Origin: Phragmites australis
Lineage: Eukaryota; Streptophyta; Magnoliopsida; Poales; Poaceae
DNA length: 64,000 nucleotides
Direction: 5' to 3'
NCBI RefSeq assembly: GCF_958298935.1
Contig: NC_084922.1
Coordinates: 12,526,501-12,590,500 of the forward strand
Within the stretch, counting starts at the first letter, position 1. The number at the start of each line of letters is the position of its first letter. The notes beneath the pieces were generated by a model. It saw nothing but the letters and a program-made list of their open reading frames with translations, searched no databases and was not told the DNA's origin. Of the stretch, positions 22,103 through 33,201 are shown piece after piece. A program made the position numbers and the translations under genes.

Positions 22103-22789
22103 GTGGCCATTCCGATCCGGCACAAGTGCCATCTCTCCATGGAGGCGGCCAGTCAACCGCAACAGAGCATCCCTGGGTGGCATCTGATCCACATTGATGC
22201 CCCTTTGGGATACCCGGCCGTTGGCATGGCGGCAGCCCTTCAGATCCAACGGATCCAGTGGCGTGGCACCTCCTCCGAACGGCACTACCATCATTCCCGC
22301 CATGGCGGCACATCTGACAATGGCGTCACACGGCTACGCTACTCTCCAGTGATAGCAACCCGACTGCGCTTCCCTCCATCGGTAGAGACTGCATCGACGT
22401 ACGATAGCACCCGGCTGCGTCTCACCATGGTAGCTACGCTGCTCTCAAGGCGGCGGTCTCCCACGCGGCAGCCACCCGACTGTGGCAGCAGCCCTTGGCC
22501 AGCAACCCCACCCTCTCCCGTGGCTCTTGGACCCTACCCAGTGGTGACTCTTAGCCTTCCCGGCCTACCCAACGGTGACAACTGGCCACACCTGGCGGCT
22601 GGCGGGGACCATAAGCAGTGGCGAGTGTCGACCATCAGTGGCGGCGACGGCCAGCCGGTCGGGTGGCGCTGCCAAAGCCGTGACCAGGCGGAGACACAGG
22701 GGCGGGGGAATTATCCAAATTATGCACTGGACTTTAATATAATATCAATTATATTGTATTCCTCGCATTTAAGCCCTTCAAGATTTTAA
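22103..22789 (+). other. Uninterrupted 228-codon GC-rich ORF, no recognised domain
   Basis: Open from ATG 22103 to TAA 22787-22789. It is rich in Pro, Ser, Arg and Gly, with no motif, signal peptide or membrane segment, and is also largely open on the minus strand (21954-22313). Such GC-rich bidirectional openness is common in leaders of grass transposons, as at 391-750 and 46391-47100 here. It could be such a leader, a captured host fragment, or chance. The last codons run into AT-rich sequence, which argues against a real C-terminus. Confidence 0.2.
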
Positions 22790-23450
22790 TAATTGCAAGA
22801 ATTTGTATATTTTTACATTTCAACCCTCAAATTTTAAATGTACTATACTATATTATATTTACCTAATGTAAATATACATTTCATATCCTCATGTCCTTAG
22901 TAATTGCATAGTAATATGTATTACTACTTAACAACCTCTCAGGTTCTCAATATTTTATATGGGATTCAATACAACCTCAGTTATATTGCATATTTTTGCA
23001 ATTAAGTCCCTCAAGACATTAATAAAAACATCTCAACGGCAGGCCAAATGAAAATATTACAAACTTGTAATATTTCTATTTAATCCATCAGCTTTTACAT
23101 AAATTACATTTTATTTACCTTTTGTAAATATGCATTCTAGACCTTCAAATTTTTAGGAATTATAGAAATAATATGTATTACTGCATTTTAACTGTATTAC
23201 CTCAGTAGTACCTTGGAATTTCATACATTATAGTTTATTACACTTTTTCATTTCTTCCATGCAATCATTTCATTGCAACTTATTAAATGGTATAAATATT
23301 CTCTGTGTTTATTATTTATTTAAGCCTCTACTTAAATAATTCATAGAAATTATTAAAAATGCTCATAAATTTATTATTACCATTTTAATATTGTTGGCCT
23401 AGCACAAGGTATTGGAGACTTTGACATTGGCTGTGAGTGTAACATTGTCT
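22790..23450. repeat. AT-rich region with a divergent tandem duplication of about 255 bp
   Basis: A block around 22845-22927 (TTACCTAATGTAAATATACATT, then AATATGTATTACTAC) recurs in diverged form at about 23100-23185 (TTACCTTTTGTAAATATGCATT, then AATATGTATTACTGC). Phrases like TTTAAGCCCTTCAAG and TTAAGTCCCTCAAG repeat with the same offset. Probably retroelement leader or LTR sequence upstream of GYP-1; no gene. Confidence 0.5.
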
Positions 23451-23457
23451 GCCTTAA

Positions 23458-26400
23458 TTGAACAGAGTTCATGTGACGATGAGTAGTATAGAATTACCAT
23501 ATCCGAACACCCTAAGGATTTTCGTTATTCTCGGGGTATATCTCTATCTCCGGGAAGGGAATTGCCCAAGTCAGGGAGCGTATATTGTAACAGAAGATGG
23601 TGGATATATAAGTGCTAGTGATGTTGAGGATGAATATGCTCTTGCAGCTAACCATACAGGTGATGAGGATGGTCGTGAGATGGATATCGATCATGAGGAA
23701 GTGTTTGATGCTACTACCAAGGAGGATTATCGGACCCTTATTGTGCAGCAAGTGTTAAGCGCTCAAATGGAGCAAGTAGAACAGCTATAACATCACAATT
23801 TGTTTTTAGATGTTCCTCATAGTCAAGGATCATCGTGTTCGAGTCATTATTGATAGAGGAAGCTGCAAACTTGGTAAGTTCAGATATGATCAAGAAGCTT
23901 GCCTTGTCGACAAGAAACCATCCTTACCCTTATCATATTCAATGGTTCAAAAACAGTGGTAAGGTGAAGGTAATGCAAACAGCTAGGGTGCATTTTTCTA
24001 TTGGTTCATACCATGATTGTGCTGATTTCAATGTAATACCCATGCAAGTATGTTCATTTTTGTTAGGACGACCATGGGAGTTTGATACTGATGCAACACA
24101 TCATGGTAGAAATAATAAACACATCATAGTTGAAGTAATAAGTACACCCTTATGCAAAAAGGAAAGAAAATAACTTTTCTACCTTTAACCCCTACTCAAA
24201 TTGTGAAATGTGAACAAGAGATAGCTAAAAATAAGATAAAAGAGTTTGAGAATGAATCTAAAAATCATAAAGTAGCGAAAAAAAAATTCACTCAAAAAGG
24301 AGAAAGCAACAATAACTTCTAAGTCCGATGGAATCAAATTAAAAGCGGGTGTTATGCTTGCCACTAAATTTGATCTTGCTCAAATTTGTAATAATGAGCT
24401 GCAATGCTATGCTTTGATATGGAAAGATGCTTTAGTTTCACTCGAGAATATATCTAGCTTTTTGTCTCCTGCTGTTGCCAACCTTTTGCTGGAGTTTGTG
24501 GATGTATTTTCAGCTGAGGTTCCCTCGGGATTACCACCTATTCGAGGGATTAAACATCAAATTGATTTGATTTCGGAGCAATTTTGCCAAACCGTGCTGC
24601 ATATAGAATCAACCTGAAAGAGACTAAAGAAATTTAGCAGCAAGTCCAAGGTCTTTTGGACCGCGGGTATGTACGACAAAGTCTTAGCCTTTGTGTTGTT
24701 TCCATTCTTTTGGTTCCTAAGAAAAACAGTAGTTGGCGTATGTGCGTTGATTGTAGAGCCATTATTAATATTAATATAAGATATCGTCACAATATCCCTA
24801 GGTTAGATGATATGCTTGATGAGTTGAGTGGTTCTATAATTTTCACTAAAACTGACTTGCGAAGTGGATACCACCAAATGAGGATAAAACTTGGAGAATT
24901 ATGGAAACCCGCTTTTAAAACTAAGTTTGGCTTGTATGAGTGGTTAGTAATACCTTTTGGTTTAACTAATGCACCTAATACTTCCATGCGATTGATGAAT
25001 GAAGTTTTACGTGTTTTTATTGGAAGATTTGTGATGGTATATTTTGATGATATCTTGATTTACAGCAGGACACAAGAACAACACTTTGATTATTTACATA
25101 CTATTTTTAACGCTTTGAGAGGTGAACGTTTGTTCGGTAACTTCGAAAAGTGCACCTTTTGCATAAATCGAGTCTCTTTTCTTGGATATGTTGTTACTCT
25201 ATATGGAATAGAGGTGGATGAAATAAAAATCGAAGTCATAAAGAACTGACCAACTCCTGAGACTATTACACAAGTAAGAAGCTTTCACAGGTTTCTATCG
25301 ACGATTTGTGTGGGATTTCAGCACCATTGCTGCTCCATTAAACGAGTTGACAAAGAAAGGAGTAGTTTTCAAATGGAGACCTGCACAAGAATAAGCATTC
25401 AAGTTGTTGAAAGAGAAGCTCACCCATGCTCCATTGCTTTAACTCTCTAATTTTGGTAAGACCTTTGAATTGGAATGTGATGCTAGTGGGATTGGAATTG
25501 GAGGTGTGCTAATTCAAGAAGGTAAACCTGTTGCTTATTTCAGCAAGAAATTAAGTGAGCCAAGTCTGAATTATTCCACTTATGATAAAGAATTGTATGC
25601 TTTAGTTCGTGTGTTTGAAACTTGGCAACATTATCTATAGCCCAAAGAATTTGTTGTACATTCTGATCATGAATCACTGAAACATATTAGAAGTCAAGCT
25701 AAACTGAATAAACGACATGCTAAATGGATAGAATTTATTGAGTCTTTTTCATCTGTCATAAAACATAAAGGACAATGTGATTGCTGATGCGCTTTCTAGG
25801 CGTTATACCATGTTATCTCAACTTGATCATAAGATTTTTGGTTTAGAGACCATTAAGGACTTGTATGCTGCTGATTTAAAATTTAAAGAAGCGTTTGAAC
25901 ATTATAAAGAAGGGAAAACATGGAATAAATATGTGCTGAATGACGGATTGCTCTATCGTGCTAACAAGCTATATATTTCAGCTAGCTCCGTTCGTCTTTT
26001 GTTGTTGCAGGAGGCACATGGAGGAGGATTGATGGTACATTTTGGAGCAAAGAAGACTAAAGATGTGCTGGCCACTCATTTCTTTTAGCCAAAGATGAGA
26101 CGTGATGTCGAACGCTACGTGTCCCGTTGCACCTCTTGCAATAAAGCTAAGTCTCGCTTAAATCCACATAGTCTTTACATGCCTCTTCCTGTTCCTAGTG
26201 CACCTTGGGAGGATATTTCTATAGATTTTATTTTAGGATTGCCTAGGACAAAGAGGGGGAGGGAAAGCATATTTGTAATTGTGGATCAGTTTTCTAAAAT
26301 GGCATATTTTATACCTTCTTATAAGAGCGATGATGCTACAAACATAACTGATTTATTTTTTAGGGAAATCGCTTGACTATATGGAGTGCCTAATACTATC

Positions 26401-27078
26401 ATCTCGGATCATGACATAAAATTTTTGAGTCACTTTTGGAGATCACTTTGAACAAATTAGGGACAAAGCTGTTATTTTCTACTACGTGTCATCCCCAAAC
26501 CGATGGTCAAACAGAGCAACCGTACATTATTGACCATATTACGGGCAGTTCTAAAGAAGAATTTGAGATATGGGAAGAGTGTTTACCACATATTGAATTT
26601 GCTTACAATAGATCGGTACACTCCACCACCAAGGTAAGTGCGTTCCCAGAAGTGTATGGATTTAATCCCCGTGCTCCTATTGATTTACTACCTTTGCCTA
26701 CTTTTAAAAGACTTAATTTAGATGCTAAGAAACGTGCTGAATTTATTCTTAAGTTACATGAAACCACTAAATAGAATATACAGAGAATGACTGAAAAGTA
26801 TAGGATTGCTGGAAGTAAAGGTAGGAAGGAAATAAAATTTGAACCGAGTGATTTAGTTTGGTTGCATTTGAGAAAGGATAGGTTTCCAAAACTAAGAAAG
26901 TCAAAATTGATGTTAGAGCTGATGGACCATTTAATATAATTGAGAAAATCATTGACAATACATACAAATTGGACCTACCTGTAGATTTTGGGGTTAGTCC
27001 TACATCTAACATTTCATATCTAAAGCCCTACTTGAGAGAAGAAGAAGAGCTTGAGTCGAGGACGACTCCAATTTAAGA
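23458..27078 (+). pseudogene. Ty3/gypsy gag end-pol polyprotein, degenerate
   Basis: Blocks: 23458-23790 gag C-terminus (AYIVTEDGGYISASDVEDE, ...LIVQQVLSAQMEQ); 23830-24173 aspartic protease, where the expected D-S-G reads D-R-G (IIDRGSC near 23845); 24354-25249 reverse transcriptase ([44 protein letters not shown], catalytic YFDD at 25040-25051); 25440-25800 RNase H ([43 protein letters not shown]); 25950-26770 integrase (H-H-C-C zinc region ending RCTSCNKAKS; DISIDFILGLP; ISDHDIKFL; PQTDGQTE); C-terminal tail to 27078. The product would convert element RNA to cDNA and insert it. Stops (after the RT at about 25247, in RNase H at 25638, in integrase at 26088 and 26374) and frame changes make it non-functional. 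Confidence 0.85.
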
Positions 27079-27087
27079 GGGGGAGGA
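27075..27087 (+). promoter_or_regulatory. Polypurine tract of GYP-1
   Basis: AAGAGGGGGAGGA directly before TGATAAGC, the start of the 3' LTR; the plus-strand priming site in LTR elements. Confidence 0.75.
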
Positions 27088-27959
27088 TGATAAGCTCATG
27101 GCTCCTTCGGATACGATCAATACCGCCAATAATCCTCAAATCATACAAGGTCCAATTATAAGAGCATGTACACGACAATTAGACTACCATGTGAACTCAT
27201 TTCTCGATGTTCATGCTTCCTTGGATGGATTCCTACTAAATTCTTGTGATGTTTTATTTCTTAGAAATGTGGGAGAAGCACCACAACCTTACCCGGATAT
27301 CACCCTTCGAAGGCCAAGTCTACTCGGACTTGAGGCTAAGCTCTAGTCGTGGTCATGTCGCAAGACAGCACGTCAGTAAAAAAGGCATAACTCTGTCATA
27401 CGAAGTCAGTTTTAGGCAATCTTTGACATTCTTGAAAGCTCACGATGAGCCCTTTCCAATGGATATGAGGTTAACCAAATATTCCTTATAGTTTAGTCAG
27501 AGTCAAAGAATAAGGTGTTGTGCCACCATTTTGGACCTAGTTGGGTCTTGTAATCGTGTCGGGGTCAGAGTCCAGGTTGTTTACACCTCTTTCCATGGCT
27601 GCACAACCCTAGGTAGACCTCCTTACATTTCCCCTATATATACACATTAGTCATAATAGTTTAAGCTCGGGTTTTTCTTAGATTATTCCGTTTCATACAA
27701 TTTCGCCGCTTGTACGGTTCGTGGAAGCCCAACTATATATTCAAATTGCATCTACCTGTTCTTGCTTGTGTTCTCAATTCGCTTGCAGGAAAAGCCTTCT
27801 TGGCGAGATCAATCACGTATTGGTACGGTTGATAACCATGAAGTAGTGGTGTAGTGGTTGCAAGGGTTCTCGATCTGTCTTGGTCAGAGCCTTTGGATCA
27901 ACAACGTCGAAACTCCACCAATCGACTTATCATATTACCTTCGAAAGATTGGGCAAACA
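27088..27959 (+). repeat. 3' LTR of GYP-1
   Basis: Begins TGATAAGCTC after the polypurine tract and is taken to end ...GATTGGGCAAACA, since composition changes to tandem repeats soon after. It contains a TATA box (27635-27642). The end is an estimate because the second LTR is not in the window. ORFs inside (27098-27491, 27858-28040) are not genes. Confidence 0.6.
27635..27642 (+). promoter_or_regulatory. TATA box in the GYP-1 LTR
   Basis: TATATATA after CCCC, about 320 bp before the LTR end, the usual U3/R position. Confidence 0.5.
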
Positions 27960-27994
27960 CGCATCATGCAACTCAAGGAGGAAGACCGTGGACC

Positions 27995-28690
27995 CTTAGC
28001 CGCAGTGAGTGAGGCAGTCCATGACCCCCTCGGCCCTTAACCTCGACAAGCCTCTGGACGCAGGGCTATCCGGAGCCCAGCGGCAACTATTAGAGGTGAT
28101 GTCAATGGCTAGGTTGGGGGAGGCACTCCGCGACCCCTTCGACCCTTAACTGTGGTGAGGCTCTAGAGGCCGGTCCATCCGGAGCCCGGTGGCAGTTACC
28201 AGAGGTGAGGTCGATGGCTAGGCCAAGGGAGGAAGTCCCCAACCCCCTCGCCCTTTAACCGAGGTGAGGCTCTGGAGGCAGGGCCATCTGGAACCTGACG
28301 GCGGCTGCCGGAGGTGGCACTGATGGCAAGGCTGAGGGAGGCACTCCGCAAACCCCTTGGCCTTTAACCGTGGTGAGGCTTCGGAGGTAGGGCCATCCAA
28401 AGCATGGCATCGACTGTCGGAGGTGACATCGATGGCTAGGCTGAGGGAGGCTGTCTGTGACCCTCTCAGCCTTTAACTGCGGTGAGGCTACAGAGGTAGA
28501 GTCATCTTGAGCCTGCGGTAGCTGCCAGAGGTGTCGTCTATGGCTAGGCTGAGGGAGGCACTTCGTGACCCCCTCAGCCCTTAATCGTGGTGAGACTCCA
28601 GAGGCAGGGCCATCCAGAGCCCAACGGCAGTTGAGGAAGGTGACGCCAATGGCTAGGCCGAGGAAGGCAGTCCACAACCCCTCAACGCTT
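27995..28690. repeat. Tandem array 1: about six units of about 110 bp
   Basis: The phrase CC(C/T)TTAAC recurs at about 28035, 28145, 28254, 28367, 28472 and 28580. Each time it is followed by GGTGAGGCTC..GGAGGCAGGGCCATCCGGAGCC and later ATGGCTAGGCTGAGGGAGGC. Units are diverged and vary from about 104 to 114 bp. The long ORFs on both strands here (28255-28860 minus, for example) are produced by the repeat. Confidence 0.85.
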
Positions 28691-28911
28691 TTTGGTGACG
28701 GTCGAATGAAGGGAGCATCTTGCACCTTTCGTGTAGTGTGCTTTGCATGCAACAGTATTCCCTCGACCCCCTTGCGCCTTATGGTTGCGAGCAAGAGGAG
28801 GGCACATTCTATCAATGCCATTGTCATGTATGCCACGACTGTATACATGCGCGTATGCATATATGCATGTGTGTATAAATGAAGTAATTTTTGCGTTAAT
28901 CAATAAGCTGA
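28691..28911. other. Spacer between tandem arrays 1 and 2
   Basis: Unique-looking spacer with an alternating purine-pyrimidine stretch (CATGCGCGTATGCATATATGCATG). No gene. Confidence 0.4.
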
Positions 28912-29187
28912 TTTGGACCTCGACTGTATTGAGGATATGCTCATTCCACGCCTCTCCAGCATGTAGCAATGCCGGAGGGTCTGGGACCTTAACAGTACTG
29001 AGGCTATGCCTGTGCCATGCCTCTCTGTCATGTAGCAATGCCAGAGGGTTTGGGACCTCGATGGTACTGAGGCTATGCACGTTCCACGTCTCTCCGGCAT
29101 GTAGCAATGCCGGAGGATCTGGGACCTTGATAGTACTGAGGCTATACCCGTTCCACGCCTCTCCAGCATGTAGCAATCTCGGAGGGT
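28912..29187. repeat. Tandem array 2: four units of 69 bp
   Basis: (T)GGGACCT ends at 28920, 28989, 29058 and 29127, an exact 69-bp step. Each unit continues with (G)TACTGAGGCTATG..CCACGCCTCTCCGGCATGTAGCAATGCCGGAGG. Degenerate, shortened relatives of the unit (GGAGGCTATGCC..) run on to about 29330. Confidence 0.9.
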
Positions 29188-29334
29188 CCACATCTTGTTG
29201 GCACGGAGGCTATGCCTTCAAGATGTCGGCGGGGCCATACCTCTCCGGCATATAGGCTATGCCTTAAAAAATGCAAAGGGTTTCTTACCTCTCCGGCACG
29301 GAGGCTATCGCCTTCAAGATGCCAGAGGGTTTTC

Positions 29335-29616
29335 TTAAGACATCTCCATGTGCAGATATTTTTAAGACATCTTCGTTTTGCAGCGGATTTCAAGACATCT
29401 CCGTTAGTGGAAGTTTTCAAGACATCTCCGTGTGGTGATGGTTTTCGAAACATCTCCGTTTTGTGGAAGTTTTCATGATATCTCCGTGTGGTGGAGGTTT
29501 TCAAAATATCTCTGTTTTGCAGAAGTTTTTAAGACATCTCTGTGTGGCAGAGGTTTTCAAAACATCTCTGTTTTGTAGAAGTTTTCAAGACATCTCTGTG
29601 TGGCAGAGGTTTTCAA
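29335..29616. repeat. Tandem array 3: ten 27-28-bp units in an alternating 56-bp pattern
   Basis: Unit TTCAAGACATCTCCGTGTGG plus GGAGGTT. From the third or fourth unit, copies alternate between a GTGTGG type and a GTTTTG type, giving a 56-bp higher-order repeat. The first two or three units are the most diverged and are 27 bp long. Confidence 0.9.
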
Positions 29617-30743
29617 GTGTTGTGCGCCATTTGAGCAAAGGTGTGACTTAAGTTTTACTGTCTACTATTTGAACAGATATATAACATAAATTTTACTGTC
29701 TACTATTGAAGGGAGACATAGCTTAAGTTTTACTATTTACTATTGTTACCAAATAGTTATCTGTTGTAGAGGCCCTCAACAGCTAGGCTAACTACTTTCA
29801 AAGTACTTTGCCCCTTCTATCTTGAAAATTTAACCAGCTAGGTAAGCTACTGCTCGGTGGTCATGGGCGTACCTTTGCTAAAATAAGGCCTCCCTAGCAA
29901 GGTCGGAGGCCTGGAAGCCTCGTAGCTCCTAGGAGGGGAAAGGGTTGGTGCAACTCAATCCTCATCGCTTGGGTATTGTATCATTGGTGACGGAGCAGGA
30001 GGAGGTAGACCAGGCTGAGGGGGGCTTGATAAGGTCCGAAGACCAACCCAGTGGCCCGTTCTAATTTTTTGACCCCTGGAACACCTACCGTTGACTCTTT
30101 CCACTACCAGGCATCCTAGCTCCCTAGGTACTCCGTCCAAAAGGCTATAAGGCTTCGGAAATTCTCGGTATTATGGCCACGCCTAGCTCCATGCAGGATT
30201 CACCAGTACCCTCCCTGTGGTACCGAAGCCTGTGGTCGGCATCAAAGGTGTTTGTAGGATTTACGCGTACCGGAGCCTATGGTCTCTGTGGATCTGCACG
30301 TACCGGAGCCCGATAGACAAATTCTCAAAAGACGCTGGCTCGACAAAGGTGTGCTGGGCACCATCACAAGAGACGTCGCGAGGGTGGGCCCATGCATGAG
30401 TGCCCCTGGCTCGAGCGCCCAAAACCACTAAAGGTCGGTCTGCACGGCCACGGCCTCGGCCGTAACCCCTTGGGGTGCTATGATGTCCTGGCTACATCAT
30501 TGTTGGAGGGTCTCCACACCAGTCGGGGCCTCAGCGCCAGCCTGTTCCAGGGCTACTATTAGGTCGACGGTGGCCAGAGTGTCGATGTTCCGTCCGGTGG
30601 TGGAACTGGTGGGTGTACATAGCTTGCATGGTTGTGGTAGTCATGTGGACCCTCACACGGGCGTGGCCAGTGAGTCAGCCGCTTGTGCTGCAGCCTTGGT
30701 GGTCTACTTTTTGGGTGGCATCCTATCTCTCTTTGTGCTTCTA
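29617..30743 (-). other. Probable internal leader of minus-strand gypsy element GYP-2
   Basis: Lies downstream (minus strand) of the GYP-2 LTR and PBS. There is no recognisable gag or pol; a reading frame beginning after the PBS (MPPKK.., around 30700 on minus) breaks quickly. It contains TACCGGAGCC-type local repeats at about 30269 and 30301. The tandem arrays to its left may belong to the same element. Confidence 0.35.
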
Positions 30744-30769
30744 TGTTCGAGTCCTCACGGACGACGCGT
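30744..30769 (-). promoter_or_regulatory. Primer-binding site of GYP-2
   Basis: On the minus strand ACGCGTCGTCCGTGAGGACT, then CGAACA. This is close to the TGGCGCCGTCTGTGGGAACT-type PBS of Tat-lineage gypsy elements and directly follows a CA at the LTR end. Confidence 0.55.
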
Positions 30770-31606
30770 TGTTGGTGCAAGAACATATCTTTCACAAATA
30801 AGTGCTGTGAGTGTCTCCTCTGGAGAGAGGACTCAAGCTTGGAGATGAAATGAAAAGAAAGGAATACCATTGTGTTTATCATCAAGAGATTGGTCCCTAG
30901 TCTAATGGCTATGGATTTGTATTTATAGTGCCATTTGGGGTGTAAGTATACAAATAGGCCCTTACAGAGATAGCGATGCAAGTTACCGTCATGCTACAGG
31001 GACTTATGGCTAGTCGAATTACACAGTCTGGGCTCAGACAGAATACATTTACCCTAACTAGAAGATATTATCTACTATGGCAAATACAATAGTGTAGTTG
31101 ACTCCAGAGGGTGCGATACTCGACCGGTCGTCAATTCCAACATGGCGCTACACTGTCATGAATGTCTGGATGACCACCACTTGTATTGGTATTAAATACC
31201 TATCACTTCTTTGCAGGCGGCGGATGCCTCGTGGGCCCTCTCTGGCTGATTTTCCTCCAAGAATTGGTGACCCACTCCCCTGGCTTCGGAGAGCTTCCCT
31301 AGGATCCAAAGGACTGGGGCTCCAAAAGGCGGGGGCTTCAGGATAATGGGGCTCTGGAGGGCTCCGGAGTCCGGAGACCTAAGAGGTCTTCCGAGACCCA
31401 AGATTCATAGGTATAGGCTGACAGGGTCCTTAAATATGACTCCCAACAATCTCTTATGAAGATCAGCAACTTTCCCTGTCTTGAGAGACAGTAGCTAGAG
31501 GGATTCACGGTCTTCGGAAACCGGGTCTCCGGCTGTGGATCCAGAGCCTATGGGCTTTGGAGGAACTCTTGATGGCGGTCGTTTAGTAATATTAGGTACC
31601 CCCACA
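30770..31606 (-). repeat. LTR of GYP-2 (Tat-like gypsy, minus strand)
   Basis: On the minus strand it starts TGTGGGGGTACC (31606) and ends CACCAACA (30770) before the PBS, with a TATA box at 30920-30927. About 837 bp. The second LTR is absent from the window, so the element is truncated to the left, next to GYP-1. Confidence 0.6.
30920..30927 (-). promoter_or_regulatory. TATA box in the GYP-2 LTR
   Basis: TATAAATA on the minus strand (CACTATAAATACAAATCC), about 150 bp before the LTR end. Confidence 0.55.
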
Positions 31607-32410
31607 ATTATTATATCTTTGTTTGTTCTGGGTATTAAGGAATCTTAACAAACATCCAATAATTGTATCTCCGTAATATGATAAGTACATTGCAGATACG
31701 GTTTATCCGGAAGCACGCGTACGGGCTTTGTTTTTTCAAATCCGGCATGGGCGCATCGATCGTGTGTTGTCACTGAAGATCTTGGGGAATTTTGGTGATC
31801 TTGTAGCGTGTATTGTACTACAACTACAGCTGCAGCTCAGGATCTGGGGTAGACGTGTATACAATCATTTCCAGCTCATCACGCAAGTACACGAGTTGTC
31901 ATCACGCAAGTACACGAGTTGTTTCAAACAAACACATGTATGTGTAAAGTACAGAGACTTTTAAATGAGGGTGCTGTAAACGATTTGATATTCTAATTAG
32001 TCTTGGACAAATATATCATTCAGAGATAGATGTGAATCTCTGGGACGAATGGTCTGGCTGCTACGACTACGAGGAGTTGCTGGTAGTTGCGCCATGTGAA
32101 CTTTCCCTAGTCCATGGCTCATTAATTTGGCGTGTTTCTAGTACACCACACAATTAGGCATTCACTATTTGTGGCTCGAGTGAGTGCCTACGGAAGTTTT
32201 TCTTTAGAGCTTTAGGGACGAAACCCCAGTCTGGCAGTCTCAATGCATTGCAATGGACCATAAACGTTTTACAAGATAGTTTTGTAAGCTTGTACAGCTT
32301 ACCAAATCAGTTAAGCACTGAGAAACCAAAACATCTATCCTATTACAGAATATAACTGTCTTTTTTGGGGCCTCTTCAAATTCCTACTGCAACTTTTGTG
32401 CCTGGTCTGC
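31607..32410. other. Low-copy-looking sequence between GYP-2 and the antisense ORF
   Basis: No transposon signature except the GYP-2 edge. 32270-32410 could be the 3' untranslated part of the minus-strand ORF next to it. It contains the 23-bp duplication at 31876-31921. Confidence 0.35.
31876..31921 (+). repeat. Perfect 23-bp tandem duplication
   Basis: TCATCACGCAAGTACACGAG plus TTG occurs twice back to back with no mismatch, so it is recent compared with the surrounding relics. Confidence 0.95.
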
Positions 32411-32734
32411 TTACAGCTTCCTGTTCCTCAACACTTCAGCCTGTATATTCAGATCGCCAAGTCTGATTACGTTACCATGTTGTTTATAAGCTACCACTTC
32501 TTGGAAGTTGAACTTGTAAGCTTCCAAGTCTTCTGGCTTCAGTTTCATCACCTTCACTATTGCCTCTTGCTGATGTTTCCTCTTCCTCAGCAGCTCTATC
32601 CAATATATCATAGCTCCATCTTCTGGAGCATTGTCTTCTTCATGGGCTGCTAATCTTGCAGTTTTCTCCCAGCATAGTACACGCACCCAGCACCAGTTTG
32701 CTTTTCCAGGTTGCTTCATCACTTGTTCTTTCTT
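32411..32734 (-). CDS. Uninterrupted exon-like ORF, product unknown (possible host gene fragment)
   Basis: An open frame on the minus strand from an AG acceptor-like CTGTAG|AAG at 32734 (first ATG at 32722) to TAA at 32411. The peptide is hydrophilic and of normal composition (KANWCWVRVLCWEKTARLA, AMIYWIELLRKRKHQQEA, KLKPEDLEAYKFNFQEVVAY, NVIRLGDLNIQAEVLRNRK), unlike the low-complexity ORFs around it. No family is recognised. It has no stop over about 108 codons, while nearly all transposon frames here are broken. It lies just outside the 5' LTR of GYP-3, which may have inserted into the preceding intron. It could also be an unfamiliar transposon exon. Confidence 0.35.
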   Translation of the reverse strand, partial: KKEQVMKQPGKANWCWVRVLCWEKTARLAAHEEDNAPEDGAMIYWIELLRKRKHQQEAIVKVMKLKPEDLEAYKFNFQEVVAYKQHGNVIRLGDLNIQAEVLRNRKL

Positions 32735-32837
32735 CTACAGCATGATCATCCCCGGTCTTCGAGCTACTTGTTCTTAAGAGGTTACAACTGCTCATATTGA
32801 TTTGTTTTGAGCACAGGGCATAGCAATTTCCAGTTCA
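32735..32837. other. Short spacer before the GYP-3 5' LTR
   Basis: No feature. If the antisense ORF is an exon, this would be intron sequence. The true left edge of the LTR may lie within it. Confidence 0.3.
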
Positions 32838-33198
32838 TGATCATAGTGTCCGGGCTGCTGGATCGGGAAGAAAAGAGCGCCGCCAAGGAGGGAGCGTGGG
32901 AAGACGACACAAGAGCGTTGGCGCGTGCTGTAGAAGGAGGCAGTCCAATACTTGTGTATTTGGGCCCGAGTGGAAGAAGTTGGCGTGCGTTGGGCCCAAG
33001 GCCAGCTGTGATCGGTGGAGTCTAAACCGTTGTGTGGGAGGGGAGAGAGGCAGGCAATTTGTAATAGAACTCTATCTTCCTCATCAATACAATTTCTCCT
33101 CCTTTCTACTGCTTCTTCTCAACCTCCAATCCTCAATTCGTCTAGCCCTGGTCCCTTTCTCTGCTACTCATTCCCCAATTCCAATCTGTGACCTAACA
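32838..33198 (+). repeat. 5' LTR of GYP-3
   Basis: TGATCATAGTG...GACCTAACA, about 361 bp. Its body (GGGAAGAAAAGAGCGCC, AGAAGGAGGCAGTCCAATAC, GGGCCCGAGTGGAAGAAG, CCCCAATTCCAATCTG) aligns along its length with 61220-61585. The left edge is inferred from the shared CATGATC. Confidence 0.7.
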
Positions 33199-33201
33199 AT
33201 T

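Larger units (their letters stand above)
23451..27959 (+). mobile_element. GYP-1: 5'-truncated Ty3/gypsy retrotransposon with 3' LTR
   Basis: Contains the end of gag, then protease, reverse transcriptase, RNase H and integrase, a polypurine tract and one LTR. The N-terminal gag, primer-binding site and 5' LTR are missing: coding homology begins abruptly at about 23458, and no copy of the 27088-27959 LTR is seen upstream. No chromodomain was recognised after the integrase. Confidence 0.8.

Noticed and set aside
28255..29191. Long ORFs of 169-201 codons on both strands
   Set aside because: They run through tandem arrays and repeat the same peptide phrase each unit; no independent evidence of coding.
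28912..29616. CRISPR-like array
   Set aside because: Units are contiguous diverged tandem repeats without unique spacers, in a plant transposon context.
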